Part shown: positions 32,262-40,678 of the stretch, piece by piece | Layout of the letters: the number at the start of each line of letters is the position of its first letter | Position numbering within the stretch: position 1 is the first letter of the stretch | Assembly: GCF_042659465.1 (NCBI RefSeq) | Contig: NZ_JBHSSW010000002.1 | Coordinates: 62,001-126,000, forward strand | DNA: 64,000 bases | Direction: 5' to 3' | DNA from: Ponticaulis profundi | GTDB lineage: Bacteria > Pseudomonadota > Alphaproteobacteria > Caulobacterales > Hyphomonadaceae | Notes under the pieces: generated by a model | Seen by the model: the letters and a program-made list of their open reading frames with translations, nothing else | The model's database searches: none | What the model was told of the DNA's origin: nothing | Program-made: the position numbers and the translations under genes

Positions 32262-33131
32262 ATGAAGAACACGCCTGTTTCTGTTGTGCTGTGCGCACGC
32301 AATGAAGCTGATCGGATTGAAAAGTCGATCCGGGCCATTCAGGCGTGTCAGCCAGACGAGCTGATTGTGGTCGATGGTGGTTCAACGGACGACACTGTTG
32401 CTATTGCTGAACGTCTGGGAGCACGCGTTATCCGGTCCGGCGGCAAAGGGCTTGCGCCTGACCGTCAATTGGGTGCCGATCACGCAACTTGTGACCTGGT
32501 CGCCTATATCGATGCGGACCATCGGCCGACGCCAGATGCAATCAACGGCTTGCGCCGGGACATGGAAGAGTTTGGGCTCGACGTGGTTCAGGCAGGTGTC
32601 GGTATAGAAAACAACGGCTTCTGGAACCGCGCAGAGCATGACGCCATGGTCGTCTTTCAGCATAAGCCAGGGCCGCGCAGCCAAATGATTGGTGTCGCAC
32701 CGACGCTGTATCGCCGTGAAGTGCTACAGGCTGTTCGCTTTGATGAGGTCAACAAAGACCAGTCCGACGATGCGGACCTGTTCAAGCGGATCGTCGACAC
32801 TGGACTCTACACGTTTGGCGTCGGACGTACAGTTGTCCCGCAAGAGCATCACTCTGATTTTTCGGAATATGTCGGAAAGTTTCGCTGGTATGGCCGCCGC
32901 GATGCAGAATTCATTCGAACGCATCCGGACCGCGCTCATTCCATGCTGTTTCATCTGTTCGTTCGTTATCCGATCTGGAGACCGATCAAGGCGGTCGCGA
33001 TGGGCAAACCTCGCGCTGCGATTTATTTCTGGGTGTGTGGTGGCATCCGGCTTGGGATCGTCATCAGGAAAACGATCTCAAATCTGTTTTCATCGCCATC
33101 GCCCAAGACTGAAACAGGAGATGTCACATGA
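32262..33131 (+). CDS. Family 2 glycosyltransferase
   Basis: 289 aa. GT-A type: the N-terminal VSVVLCARNEADRIEKSI, nucleotide-binding VVDGGSTDDT, and the metal-binding YIDADHRP (DxD). The C-terminal 70 residues contain an amphipathic or membrane-associating region (FWVCGGIRLGIVIRKTI), suggesting action at the inner membrane on a lipid-linked or surface glycan. First gene of the plus-strand sugar operon; it overlaps the next gene by four bases (ATGA). The acceptor is unknown. Confidence 0.88.
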   Translation: MKNTPVSVVLCARNEADRIEKSIRAIQACQPDELIVVDGGSTDDTVAIAERLGARVIRSGGKGLAPDRQLGADHATCDLVAYIDADHRPTPDAINGLRRDMEEFGLDVVQAGVGIENNGFWNRAEHDAMVVFQHKPGPRSQMIGVAPTLYRREVLQAVRFDEVNKDQSDDADLFKRIVDTGLYTFGVGRTVVPQEHHSDFSEYVGKFRWYGRRDAEFIRTHPDRAHSMLFHLFVRYPIWRPIKAVAMGKPRAAIYFWVCGGIRLGIVIRKTISNLFSSPSPKTETGDVT

Positions 33132-33913
33132 CCCTTGCTGTGGTTGTACAAGCTCGGATGGGGTCATCGCGCTGCCCTGGTAAAGTGATGATGGATCTCG
33201 GTGGAGCGCCGTTTCTAAAACGCTGTCTGGACCGATGTGATCGCATTCCGGGGGCCGACCTCGTCGTATGCGCCGTACCCGACAACGCGCATGATGATCC
33301 AGTGGCTAACGCTGCCGCAAGCTGGGGATACGCGGTTGTGCGTGGTTCCGAGACGGACGTCCTGGCGCGATACGCAAAGGCGGCTCGGGAAGTCCAGGCC
33401 GATGCAATCATGCGGGTCACATCCGATTGTCCTTTGATTGATCCGGAGATCTGCGGAGAGACCATTCGTTACTGGCAGACGAGCGGAGCGGATTATGGCT
33501 GCAACAACATGCCACCAGGCTTTCCGCATGGGCTGGATTGTGAGGTCTTCGATGCAGATGCACTCTTTGCAGCAGAAGAACTGGCAACCGATCCATATGA
33601 ACGCGAACATGTCACGCCATGGATCCGCAGCCATCCATCCTTGAAACGGTCGACAATTCAGGGGCCGGGAGGTGGTATCGAAACCTTACGGTGGACGCTC
33701 GACTATCCGGAAGACGTCGAAATGTTTCGCGCGCTTTACGCTGCGTTAGGAGATTGCGCACCGATGGCCAGCGCCAGCGAATATCTCTCAATGTGTCTTC
33801 GCAGGCCTGATATCCCTGCGATCAATGAGATGCGTCACGATCCGGCGCGGCTCGCGGCGACTTTGCGGGCCGACCTGACGAGCGAGATGGTCTCTCTGCG
33901 AGGAGCGGCCTGA
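33128..33913 (+). CDS. SpsF/NeuA-like cytidylyltransferase
   Basis: 261 aa of the cytidylyltransferase (CMP-sugar synthetase) group: N-terminal VVQARMGSSRCPGKVM is the nucleotide-binding loop, MRVTSDCPLIDPE the metal-binding motif. SpsF-type enzymes activate nonulosonic acids as CMP derivatives (PseF/NeuA role). Here it would activate the product of the NeuB-like synthase two genes downstream. Overlaps neighbours on both sides (ATGA and TGATG). Confidence 0.87.
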   Translation: MTLAVVVQARMGSSRCPGKVMMDLGGAPFLKRCLDRCDRIPGADLVVCAVPDNAHDDPVANAAASWGYAVVRGSETDVLARYAKAAREVQADAIMRVTSDCPLIDPEICGETIRYWQTSGADYGCNNMPPGFPHGLDCEVFDADALFAAEELATDPYEREHVTPWIRSHPSLKRSTIQGPGGGIETLRWTLDYPEDVEMFRALYAALGDCAPMASASEYLSMCLRRPDIPAINEMRHDPARLAATLRADLTSEMVSLRGAA

Positions 33914-34797
33914 TGACGGTTCTGGTTCTTGGTGCAACTGGTCTTCTTGGCCGTGCGGTTATGAAAGAGCTGAAGGCTCGAGGTATTCGGGCACTCGGGG
34001 CGGCCCGCTCAGGAACAGATCTCGCGGTGGATATTTCCAACCGAATGGCTCTGTTTCGACTGCTCTGTCGGGTCGACTGTCAGACGGTGATCAACTGCGC
34101 CGCCAATATCAATCTGGCGGAATGCGAAGCTGATCCTGAAATGGCATACAAGGTGAATGGCGCTCCGGTTGGTGTGCTTGCAGCCTGGAGTCTGCAGACC
34201 GATAATCGCTTCATCCAGATTTCGACCGATAATTACTTCGAAGGGTCTCTGCCGGTACAGCATGACGAACAAGCGACCGTGAAGCTGAAGAACGTGTATG
34301 CGGCATCGAAATTTGGTGCAGAAACGATGGCTCTGAAATCGCCTTTGAGCCTCGTTCTGCGCACAAATATTTGCGGCGCAGAGAAAGGGTTCGGAAAATG
34401 GGCTCTGGATGGCCTGTTGAATGAAAATCCGATCTCTCTTTTCAACGACTACTTCACTTCGACCATGCATGTCGGTGCCTGCGCGCAGGCGATCGTTGAT
34501 CTGATGCTCAGCAAGCAGACCGGATTGATGAATCTTGCGTCCCGGGAAGTGTCTTCGAAGGCGCAATTCGTTCACGCCATGGCGAGCGAGCTCGGTATTA
34601 CACTTGACTGGGCAGTTACCAAATCAGCGGCAGGCATGGCGCCGGAGCGCGCACTTTCCTGCGGACTTGATGTCAGTCGCGCTGAACAGGCGCTCGGTCG
34701 TCACTTGCCAGATCTCAAAGACACAGTACGCGCGCTTATCGCGGAGGATGCCAGATGCGTTACGCTCACGAATTTAAAATCGGCAATCGCCGTATAG
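33913..34797 (+). CDS. RmlD-like sugar-nucleotide reductase
   Basis: 294-aa extended-SDR of the dTDP-4-dehydrorhamnose reductase type: GATGLLGRAVMKEL near the N-terminus, NCAANINLAECEADP, STDNYFEGSLPV and VYAASKFGAETMAL (YxxxK). The usual STDYVFDG motif is STDNYFEG here, and the position after the active-site Thr/Ser is altered. It may reduce the 4-keto intermediate made by the PseB-like enzyme, in place of the aminotransferase that is missing from this cluster. Overlaps the synthase gene by 43 bases. Confidence 0.82.
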   Translation: MTVLVLGATGLLGRAVMKELKARGIRALGAARSGTDLAVDISNRMALFRLLCRVDCQTVINCAANINLAECEADPEMAYKVNGAPVGVLAAWSLQTDNRFIQISTDNYFEGSLPVQHDEQATVKLKNVYAASKFGAETMALKSPLSLVLRTNICGAEKGFGKWALDGLLNENPISLFNDYFTSTMHVGACAQAIVDLMLSKQTGLMNLASREVSSKAQFVHAMASELGITLDWAVTKSAAGMAPERALSCGLDVSRAEQALGRHLPDLKDTVRALIAEDARCVTLTNLKSAIAV

Positions 34798-35831
34798 GCC
34801 TCAACGAACCGACTTACTTCATTGCGGACATTGCCTCCTCACACGACGGTGAATTGTCCCGTGCGAAAGAGTTGATCTGGCTGGCCAAGGAAGCGGGCGC
34901 GGACAGCGCCAAGTTTCAGCATTTTCTGGCCCGTGACATCGTGTCGGATGAAGGTTTTCAGGCGCTTGGTGGTCAGATGGCGCACCAATCTGACTGGAAA
35001 CAATCGGTCTATGATATCTTTGAAAAGTACCAGACACCGCGTGACTGGACGAATGAACTCGTTGCGGAGTGCAAAAAGGCTGAAATCGACTTCATGACCA
35101 CGCCATATGACATGGCGGCGATTGAGTTGGTGGACCCGTTTCTGAAAGCCTTCAAGATTGGCTCGGGCGATATCGGCTGGTCGCAATTCATTGAGGCTGT
35201 ATGCGATCGTGGGAAGCCCGTTTTTCTGGCGACCGGCGCAGCAGATATGGATGATGTCGAGCGCTCGGTTGAGGCGGCACTTGGCAAGACGCGTGAGCTT
35301 TGCCTGATGCAGTGCAATACCAACTACACAGGCAGTCTCGAGAATTTCGCAAATGTGAACCTCAATGTTCTGAGGAGTTTCGCGCTGAAATACCCGGGTA
35401 TGCCTCTGGGATTGTCAGATCATACGCCCGGCCATTCAGCTGTGCTCGGCGCTGTGACACTGGGCGCATGTGCTGTCGAAAAGCACTTTACCGATGACAA
35501 TGACCGCGACGGTCCTGATCACCCGTTCTCCATGAATCCGCAAAGCTGGCGGGATATGGTCGATCGCACGCGAGAGCTCCAACTCGCGCTTGGTGACGGA
35601 GTGAAACGGATTGAGGCGAATGAGATCGACAGCTCTGTGGTGCAGCGTCGCTGTATGCGTCTCGCAAAGCCGGTGTCTGAAGGAGACATTCTCAGCGAAG
35701 ATTGCCTGGAAGCCCTGCGTCCAAGGCCGGAAGGATCTGTGGAGCCGTTCGAGCTTGAACTTGTGATCGGTCGGCCAGTTCGGGCAGCCCTGAAAAAGGG
35801 TGACGCCCTGATGTGGGAGCATGTTGGCTGA
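34755..35831 (+). CDS. NeuB/PseI-family nonulosonic acid synthase
   Basis: 358 aa. Condenses phosphoenolpyruvate with a six-carbon amino sugar to a nine-carbon 2-keto acid. Seen: TYFIADIASSHDGELSRAKELI and AKFQ at the start of the TIM barrel, KIGSGDIGWSQFI, GLSDHTPGHSAVLGAVTLGACAVEKHF, and a C-terminal SAF (antifreeze-like) domain from about residue 295. Length is normal. Whether it makes pseudaminic, legionaminic or another acid cannot be read from this. Confidence 0.9.
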   Translation: MRYAHEFKIGNRRIGLNEPTYFIADIASSHDGELSRAKELIWLAKEAGADSAKFQHFLARDIVSDEGFQALGGQMAHQSDWKQSVYDIFEKYQTPRDWTNELVAECKKAEIDFMTTPYDMAAIELVDPFLKAFKIGSGDIGWSQFIEAVCDRGKPVFLATGAADMDDVERSVEAALGKTRELCLMQCNTNYTGSLENFANVNLNVLRSFALKYPGMPLGLSDHTPGHSAVLGAVTLGACAVEKHFTDDNDRDGPDHPFSMNPQSWRDMVDRTRELQLALGDGVKRIEANEIDSSVVQRRCMRLAKPVSEGDILSEDCLEALRPRPEGSVEPFELELVIGRPVRAALKKGDALMWEHVG

Positions 35832-36361
35832 TGCTGTTGGGTGAATATACGGGCCTGCGTGCCATTGAAGAGGATGACCTCGAGCAATTGCTTGTCTGGC
35901 GCAACGATCCCGCCATGCGTCGCTATTTCCGGGAGTATCGCGAACTGTCTATGGCGAACCAACGCGCCTGGTATGAAAGCAAGGTCTTGGGCGACCCTGC
36001 GACGCGCATGTTTGCGATCGTGGAACGCGGAACTGAGCAGCTCATCGGTGCCGCGGGTCTTTGCTATATCGATTTCATCAACCGGAATGCTGACTTTTCG
36101 ATCTATATCGGTGCGGACGATCTCTACATTGATGATGAGTTGGCCCCGGATGCCGGGCGTGTGTTGCTGAAGTATGGGTTTGAGGAATTGCACCTGCATA
36201 AGGTGTGGGCAGAAATTTATTCCATAGACGATGCCAAGCAGCGTCTTTTCTATGAGCTTGGTTTTGCCAGAGAGGGCGTCCATCGCGAGACTCACTTCAC
36301 CGAGGGTGGGTGGGTCGATAGCCTGTTTTATGGACTCCTAGCCCGCGACTTCGAAACATAA
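35831..36361 (+). CDS. GNAT acetyltransferase (PseH-like)
   Basis: 176 aa. GNAT fold: substrate strand LRAIEEDDLEQLLVWRND, acetyl-CoA loop region EDELAPDAGRVLLKYGFEELHLHKVW, and the end RLFYELGFAREGVHRETHF, the RimJ/PseH-type signature. It probably N-acetylates the amino sugar before the NeuB step or decorates the final acid. Starts one base inside the synthase stop (TGATG). Last gene of the operon. Confidence 0.88.
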   Translation: MLLGEYTGLRAIEEDDLEQLLVWRNDPAMRRYFREYRELSMANQRAWYESKVLGDPATRMFAIVERGTEQLIGAAGLCYIDFINRNADFSIYIGADDLYIDDELAPDAGRVLLKYGFEELHLHKVWAEIYSIDDAKQRLFYELGFAREGVHRETHFTEGGWVDSLFYGLLARDFET

Positions 36362-36400
36362 AGCTCGTATTATCAAGGCTTAAAGATTTTTCATAGTTTT

Positions 36401-36419
36401 GCTATTGATAATCATTCTC
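36401..36419 (+). promoter_or_regulatory. Fur-like box in a candidate sRNA promoter
   Basis: GCTATTGATAATCATTCTC matches the classical Fur box at 16 of 19 positions (own count). It lies within the spacer of a possible sigma-70 promoter (TTGCTA at 36399-36404, 17-base spacer, TTATGA at 36422-36427), the geometry for Fur repression. No protein gene with a good start follows closely. Confidence 0.5.
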
Positions 36420-36433
36420 AGTTATGAATAAGC

Positions 36434-36740
36434 TAGTCTCGTTGAAAGGGACACGGCCTGTAGGGGCGATGTATCGGGATGTCGGCAACTCGGCTCTTCT
36501 GTCTGTCGGTTGCGTTATTCCGAAGTTCAGACGGCGTTGTGCAGTCACGTGGCGCGGTTTGGATTTGCAAATGGTTTGGCAGTTTGTCGGCCCCGGCGCA
36601 TCGCTCCTCCCCAAGACGTGTCCTCCCGTTCAACACGCTTGAAATCCAACTGGCCGCAACGGGTCCTAGCAGTCACGAGCCATGTCCGGTTCTGGAAGCA
36701 CCTCCTTCGGAACCGGCCCCGTTGCGGCCTCCTTTTTGGG
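36434..36740 (+). ncRNA. Candidate Fur-controlled small RNA with CCUCC loops
   Basis: The 386-bp gap between the acetyltransferase and the next gene holds no convincing CDS but four CCTCC anti-Shine-Dalgarno motifs: 36604-36612 (CTCCTCCCC), 36622-36627, 36701-36705 and 36728-36732. Two are displayed in hairpins: CGTGT/ACACG (36617-36621, 36633-36637) with the loop beginning CCTCCC, and an 11-pair hairpin (36686-36716) whose loop is CACCTC. A GGCC-N7-GGCC hairpin (36715-36729) followed by five T could be the terminator. A Fur-like box and possible promoter precede it. CCUCC-loop hairpins are typical of alphaproteobacterial trans-acting sRNAs. Ends are estimated. Confidence 0.45.
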
Positions 36741-36747
36741 GTCCATT

Positions 36748-37242
36748 ATGCCAGATTCAGCTTTTCACCGGGATGTTACCTTGTCGGAACTTGGTCATGG
36801 CGCGGGGTATTTCCTCTGGGGATTTCGGGCGTTCGCGTTTGGGCGCCATCAATGTGGGTGCCTGAAGCGAGGCTACAATGTTTTGTTTGATGCGCTCAGT
36901 AACGACGTACTAAACGACATTTCTGATTTGAGTGCTTTGCTGGGCCGTGTCGGGGGACGCCGTATCAAGCTGGCGAAACCTGGCTGTATGCATGTCACCC
37001 ACGATGAGGCGTCATTGCTGGCTGCGATCTGCGCCGCCCAGGATGGGGATGTCGATCTGAGAGATGCGCACCTTTCCTGGCTAATGGCCGGAGACGCCGA
37101 TCAACGTGTGAGCTATATCTGTGAACGTGTTGGCGGCCTGTTTCGTGTGATTGGTTATCCTATAAATGCGCCTGGGCAGCAGGTGACTCACGAGGAGCCG
37201 TCGGTCTCTCTGAACAGCTTGCAGGTGGTTGGAACAGCGTGA
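36748..37242 (+). CDS. Hypothetical protein upstream of flaEY-like gene
   Basis: 164 aa, family not recognised. It begins MPDSAFHRDVTLSELGHG, contains an unusual aromatic/Cys stretch GYFLWGFRAFAFGRHQCGCLKRGY at about residues 20-43 and ends in a polar tail; no signal peptide or clear transmembrane helix. The ATG at 36748 is preferred over the in-frame ATG at 36682 because the latter would run through the sRNA-like hairpins, and GGGG lies close before 36748. It sits directly upstream of the flaEY-like gene, which suggests a flagellar or surface role by context only. Confidence 0.6.
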   Translation: MPDSAFHRDVTLSELGHGAGYFLWGFRAFAFGRHQCGCLKRGYNVLFDALSNDVLNDISDLSALLGRVGGRRIKLAKPGCMHVTHDEASLLAAICAAQDGDVDLRDAHLSWLMAGDADQRVSYICERVGGLFRVIGYPINAPGQQVTHEEPSVSLNSLQVVGTA

Positions 37243-37357
37243 GCATGTTCTTACGGGTGGGCTTTTGAGCGCCGTCCCATTAACGGGTTTGCCCCGGAAA
37301 TTTCGTGTCACTTCGCGTATTTTGACGTGCTTCGTTAAGAACTCCGTTATCTGAATT

Positions 37358-40111
37358 GTGGATAATCAGAGCCAAACCCTGCCAGCAGTAGGCTGGTCTG
37401 GGATGTTTGGTGGCACTCCTATGGTGGATCTGGTTCCCTTCGATTTCTCGGCTTTGTCGGGATACTATAATGCGAAGATCAATTATCGGCTGGCGTCTCA
37501 GACCTCAGCTGCGAGCCAGGCTGCGTCTGCCACTCCGAACTCAAACGCTGTCGCAGATAGCGAACTGCCATGGCGCCAGGAAGTCGATGCCAAGAAAGCG
37601 CTTATCTCTGCGATGGGGGCGGGTGCTTTCATCTCGGACAGTGCTGCGCGCGAAGCGCGCGGGGATAGCAGCGATGTTACAAAAATTCTGCTCGCATATG
37701 AAGCCCTGGCGCAAGCCAAAGTCATCGCAGACGCCGCGTTGGAAGGTGATCTCCCGGTTGGGCAGGAGGGGCGTGCTCAGAAACGCATCCTTGAGGCGAT
37801 CAATGATGTGTCCGGATTTCTAGACAGCGTCGACATCAAGAAATCGATCCTGATCACGGGTGAGCGCGTTTCCGTCGCTCAGAGTGAAGTCGCGATTGCG
37901 CGCTCAACGTATGAGTACAATACGAAAGTGCTGCACGAAGGCGACTATGACGCGGAAGTTGCTGCTTTTCAGGGTAGCAAGACATTCAGCATTCAGGTCG
38001 ACAAGATCAACTCCACACAAACCGTCAATATCGATCTCGCCGAAATGGGCGGGACGGTTCGAAACCTCGATAATGTTGCAGACTTCATCAACGGTAAGCT
38101 CGAAGAAGCCGGAATTCGAACACGGTTTGAGCGTGTAAAGGTTGGCACCGAAAACGAAGATGGCGTGATTGAAGGCAATCAGTTCGGCTTCAAGATCGAA
38201 GGTGTTTCCACCGAACAATTGTCGTTCTCGTCAACGGATACGCAGACAGCAGCTGTCATGGTTGGTCAGTCCGGCGGTGCAGGCAATAGCGGTGGTCAAT
38301 TTTCCGTCTGGACGGGCATCGACACCGACACGGTTGAGCGCGCGACAGCCTCCAGGCTGGGCGAAGATGAAAACGACACAGAGTTTACGGCAACGGCTGT
38401 GCATCCGGATGGCGGTTATGTCGTCGTCGGCACGACAACGGGCGTCGTTGGAAACGGTGAGACTAAGGGCGAGCAGGACGCTTTTCTGGCGCGCTATGAT
38501 AGCCAGGGAAAAATGGTCTGGTCCCGCAGCCTGGGCGCAGCAGAAAATGCCGAGGGTCTGGACATTGCCGTGTCATCGACTGGTCAGATCGCAATCACCG
38601 GCGTCACGACAGACAAGCTGACATCAGGCTCAGTTGGTGGTCAGGAAGATACGTTTGTCACGCTCTACGATGCAGACGGCATTGAGCAGTGGACGCGTCA
38701 GCGGGCTGCTTCATATGATGACCGGGGTACGTCAATTGCGTTCGCGTCTGATGGTTCGATCTTTGTTGGCGGTACAACCGCATCATCCATGACGAATGAT
38801 GCGCTGGCCGGTGGTTCAGATTCCTTTGTCGAAAAGCTGGATGCGCAGGGCAATCAGGTCTGGATCCGCCAGTTTGGGACAAGCGGCAATGACAGCGTTA
38901 CCTCTGTTGCGGTTGCCGATGATGGCTCCATCATTGTCGCAGGCACCGAAGATGGTGAAGGTGTGGTCCGCCGCTTTGAAAGCGACGTGGATACGCCAAA
39001 CGACTGGTCTGTTTCGCTCGGCAATCTTTATGGCGGTCAGATCAATGACGTTAAAATCGCTGCGGATGGCTCTGTTTTCATGGGCGGCGTCACACGCGCG
39101 GCAGGCGAAAATGCCACCGGCTTTACAGCAACCTCGCAAAGTGACCGCGATGGCTTTGTGGCCAAGCTGAACCTGACAGGCAATTCCGCGAATCTGAACT
39201 GGATTCAGCGCCTTGGCGGTGAAGGCTATCAATCTGTTGAAGGCATTGCGCTGAGCGGGGATGAAGTGATCGCCGTTGGAACAGGTGAGGCTGTTTTCGG
39301 TACCGGCTCATCCGACAAAGATCAGTCCGCTTACATGACGTCGCTGGCGCAGACGACAGGCGCGCAGGACTGGACACACAGCATAACCGGACGCGGCGGA
39401 GCGGCGACGGCATCTGATGTTGTCCTCAATACGAATTACTCATCCACGCTGGATGCCTTTGGCTTGCCGGATGGCGAAATGGTCGTCTCTGATACAGCTT
39501 CGCTGACAGACCGGCTTGCCCTTCGTGCTGGTGACCATTTCTATGTCGCGGTCGATGGCGGGTCAGAGAAAAAAGTCACGATTGAACAAGGTGATAACCT
39601 GCGTTCCCTGACCTTCAAGATCAATGCTGCACTGGTTCTGGACGGGACCGCAGCCGTCCGTCGTGGTTCTGATGGTCAGAGCCTGAAAATCACGCCAGCA
39701 GAGGGCTCCAAGATCGAACTGATTTCCGGTTCTGAGGGCAATGACGCGCTTGCCGCGCTCGGTCTGACCGAAGGGTTCGTCATGGAAAAACCAGTTCGGA
39801 CAGGCGATGACGAACAGAATGACGGTCCTGAGATCGTGACGATGGGGCTGACCAACAAAGTGTCTTTGGAAACGCAGGAGAGCATTCAGGATACGGTTGA
39901 TATGCTCGACACCGCGCTGCGTGCACTGCGCACGGCCTATCGTTGGGCAATTGATGATCCGACTTTGACATCGCTTCAGAACAATAATTCGAACGGCAAT
40001 ACGAGTGGCGCTGTTCCGGCCTATCTGACAGCGCAGATTTCCAATCTGCAAGCTGGTCTGCAGCGTCTGTCTGCAGGCGGTGGTGGCGGAGCTACGAGCC
40101 TGTTTGCCTAA
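37358..40111 (+). CDS. flaEY: FlaEY-like flagellin-associated protein with beta-propeller repeats
   Basis: 917 aa. Residues about 230-310 and 690-800 look like Flagellin_IN/FliD-type modules (FSIQVDKINSTQTVNIDL; then a matching VAVDGGSEKKVTIEQGDNLRSL with ALAALGL). Between them (about 330-690) are SBBP-type beta-propeller repeats such as GSDSFVEKLDAQGNQVWIRQFG and GGYVVVGTTTG. The N- and C-termini are helical. No signal peptide, consistent with flagellar type III export. Caulobacter FlaEY, needed for normal filament assembly, is of about this size and lies near flagellin genes; I assign the name on that basis. The start is a GTG at 37358; ATGs at 37403 and 37421 are alternatives. Confidence 0.65.
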   Translation: MDNQSQTLPAVGWSGMFGGTPMVDLVPFDFSALSGYYNAKINYRLASQTSAASQAASATPNSNAVADSELPWRQEVDAKKALISAMGAGAFISDSAAREARGDSSDVTKILLAYEALAQAKVIADAALEGDLPVGQEGRAQKRILEAINDVSGFLDSVDIKKSILITGERVSVAQSEVAIARSTYEYNTKVLHEGDYDAEVAAFQGSKTFSIQVDKINSTQTVNIDLAEMGGTVRNLDNVADFINGKLEEAGIRTRFERVKVGTENEDGVIEGNQFGFKIEGVSTEQLSFSSTDTQTAAVMVGQSGGAGNSGGQFSVWTGIDTDTVERATASRLGEDENDTEFTATAVHPDGGYVVVGTTTGVVGNGETKGEQDAFLARYDSQGKMVWSRSLGAAENAEGLDIAVSSTGQIAITGVTTDKLTSGSVGGQEDTFVTLYDADGIEQWTRQRAASYDDRGTSIAFASDGSIFVGGTTASSMTNDALAGGSDSFVEKLDAQGNQVWIRQFGTSGNDSVTSVAVADDGSIIVAGTEDGEGVVRRFESDVDTPNDWSVSLGNLYGGQINDVKIAADGSVFMGGVTRAAGENATGFTATSQSDRDGFVAKLNLTGNSANLNWIQRLGGEGYQSVEGIALSGDEVIAVGTGEAVFGTGSSDKDQSAYMTSLAQTTGAQDWTHSITGRGGAATASDVVLNTNYSSTLDAFGLPDGEMVVSDTASLTDRLALRAGDHFYVAVDGGSEKKVTIEQGDNLRSLTFKINAALVLDGTAAVRRGSDGQSLKITPAEGSKIELISGSEGNDALAALGLTEGFVMEKPVRTGDDEQNDGPEIVTMGLTNKVSLETQESIQDTVDMLDTALRALRTAYRWAIDDPTLTSLQNNNSNGNTSGAVPAYLTAQISNLQAGLQRLSAGGGGGATSLFA

Positions 40112-40120
40112 GAGGCGGCC

Positions 40121-40669
40121 CTAAAGGTCGCGCCAACGGCCTGAAGGCAGGCCGTCCAAAGACCAGTCACCAATCGCATAGCGGATCAGCCGAAGCGTTG
40201 GGAAACCAACAGCGGCTGTCATGCGTCTTACCTGCCGGTTCTTTCCTTCGGTAATGCGTAGTTCGATCCAGCCATCCGGAACGGATTTGCGATATCTAAC
40301 CGGCGGATCGCGTGGCCAAAGCCAATTGGGTTCGGCGATGCGTCTGGCCTTGGCGGGCCTGGTCCGGCCATCCTTGAGATCTATGCCGGTCTGAAGCGCG
40401 TCCAGCGCCTCATCCGTGATGTCACCTTCAATCTGCGCGAGATAGGTCTTTTCCGTCTTGAATTTTGGGCTGGCGATCCGGTTCTGAAGGCGACCATCGC
40501 TCGTCAGGACCATCAGGCCTTCACTGTCGCGATCCAGTCGACCAGCTGGATAGACGCCTGGAACATCAATGTAATTGGACAGAGTTTCCCGGTCAGACCC
40601 GCTGGTGCCGGAATCTGTGAACTGTGAGAGCACATTGAATGGTTTGTTGAACAGGAGGGTGCGCGTCAT
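40121..40669 (-). CDS. rluE: 23S rRNA pseudouridine synthase RluE-like
   Basis: 182-aa RsuA-family pseudouridine synthase: LLFNKPFNVLSQFTD at the start and the catalytic GRLDRDSEGLMVLT with the conserved Asp. It lacks an S4 domain, as RluE does (E. coli RluE modifies U2457 of 23S rRNA). Cytoplasmic. It follows a small zinc-ribbon-like gene by nine bases on the same strand. Confidence 0.88.
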   Translation of the reverse strand: MTRTLLFNKPFNVLSQFTDSGTSGSDRETLSNYIDVPGVYPAGRLDRDSEGLMVLTSDGRLQNRIASPKFKTEKTYLAQIEGDITDEALDALQTGIDLKDGRTRPAKARRIAEPNWLWPRDPPVRYRKSVPDGWIELRITEGKNRQVRRMTAAVGFPTLRLIRYAIGDWSLDGLPSGRWRDL

Positions 40670-40678
40670 CAGCGGCTT

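Noticed and set aside
35519..36295. 258-aa minus-strand frame across the NeuB-like and GNAT genes
   Set aside because: Spans two well-supported plus-strand genes of the sugar operon; no family resemblance.
36424..36642. 72-aa frame after the Fur-like box
   Set aside because: No Shine-Dalgarno, Arg/Cys/Trp-rich composition unlike a folded protein, and it overlaps the hairpin/CCTCC architecture; the non-coding RNA reading is better.
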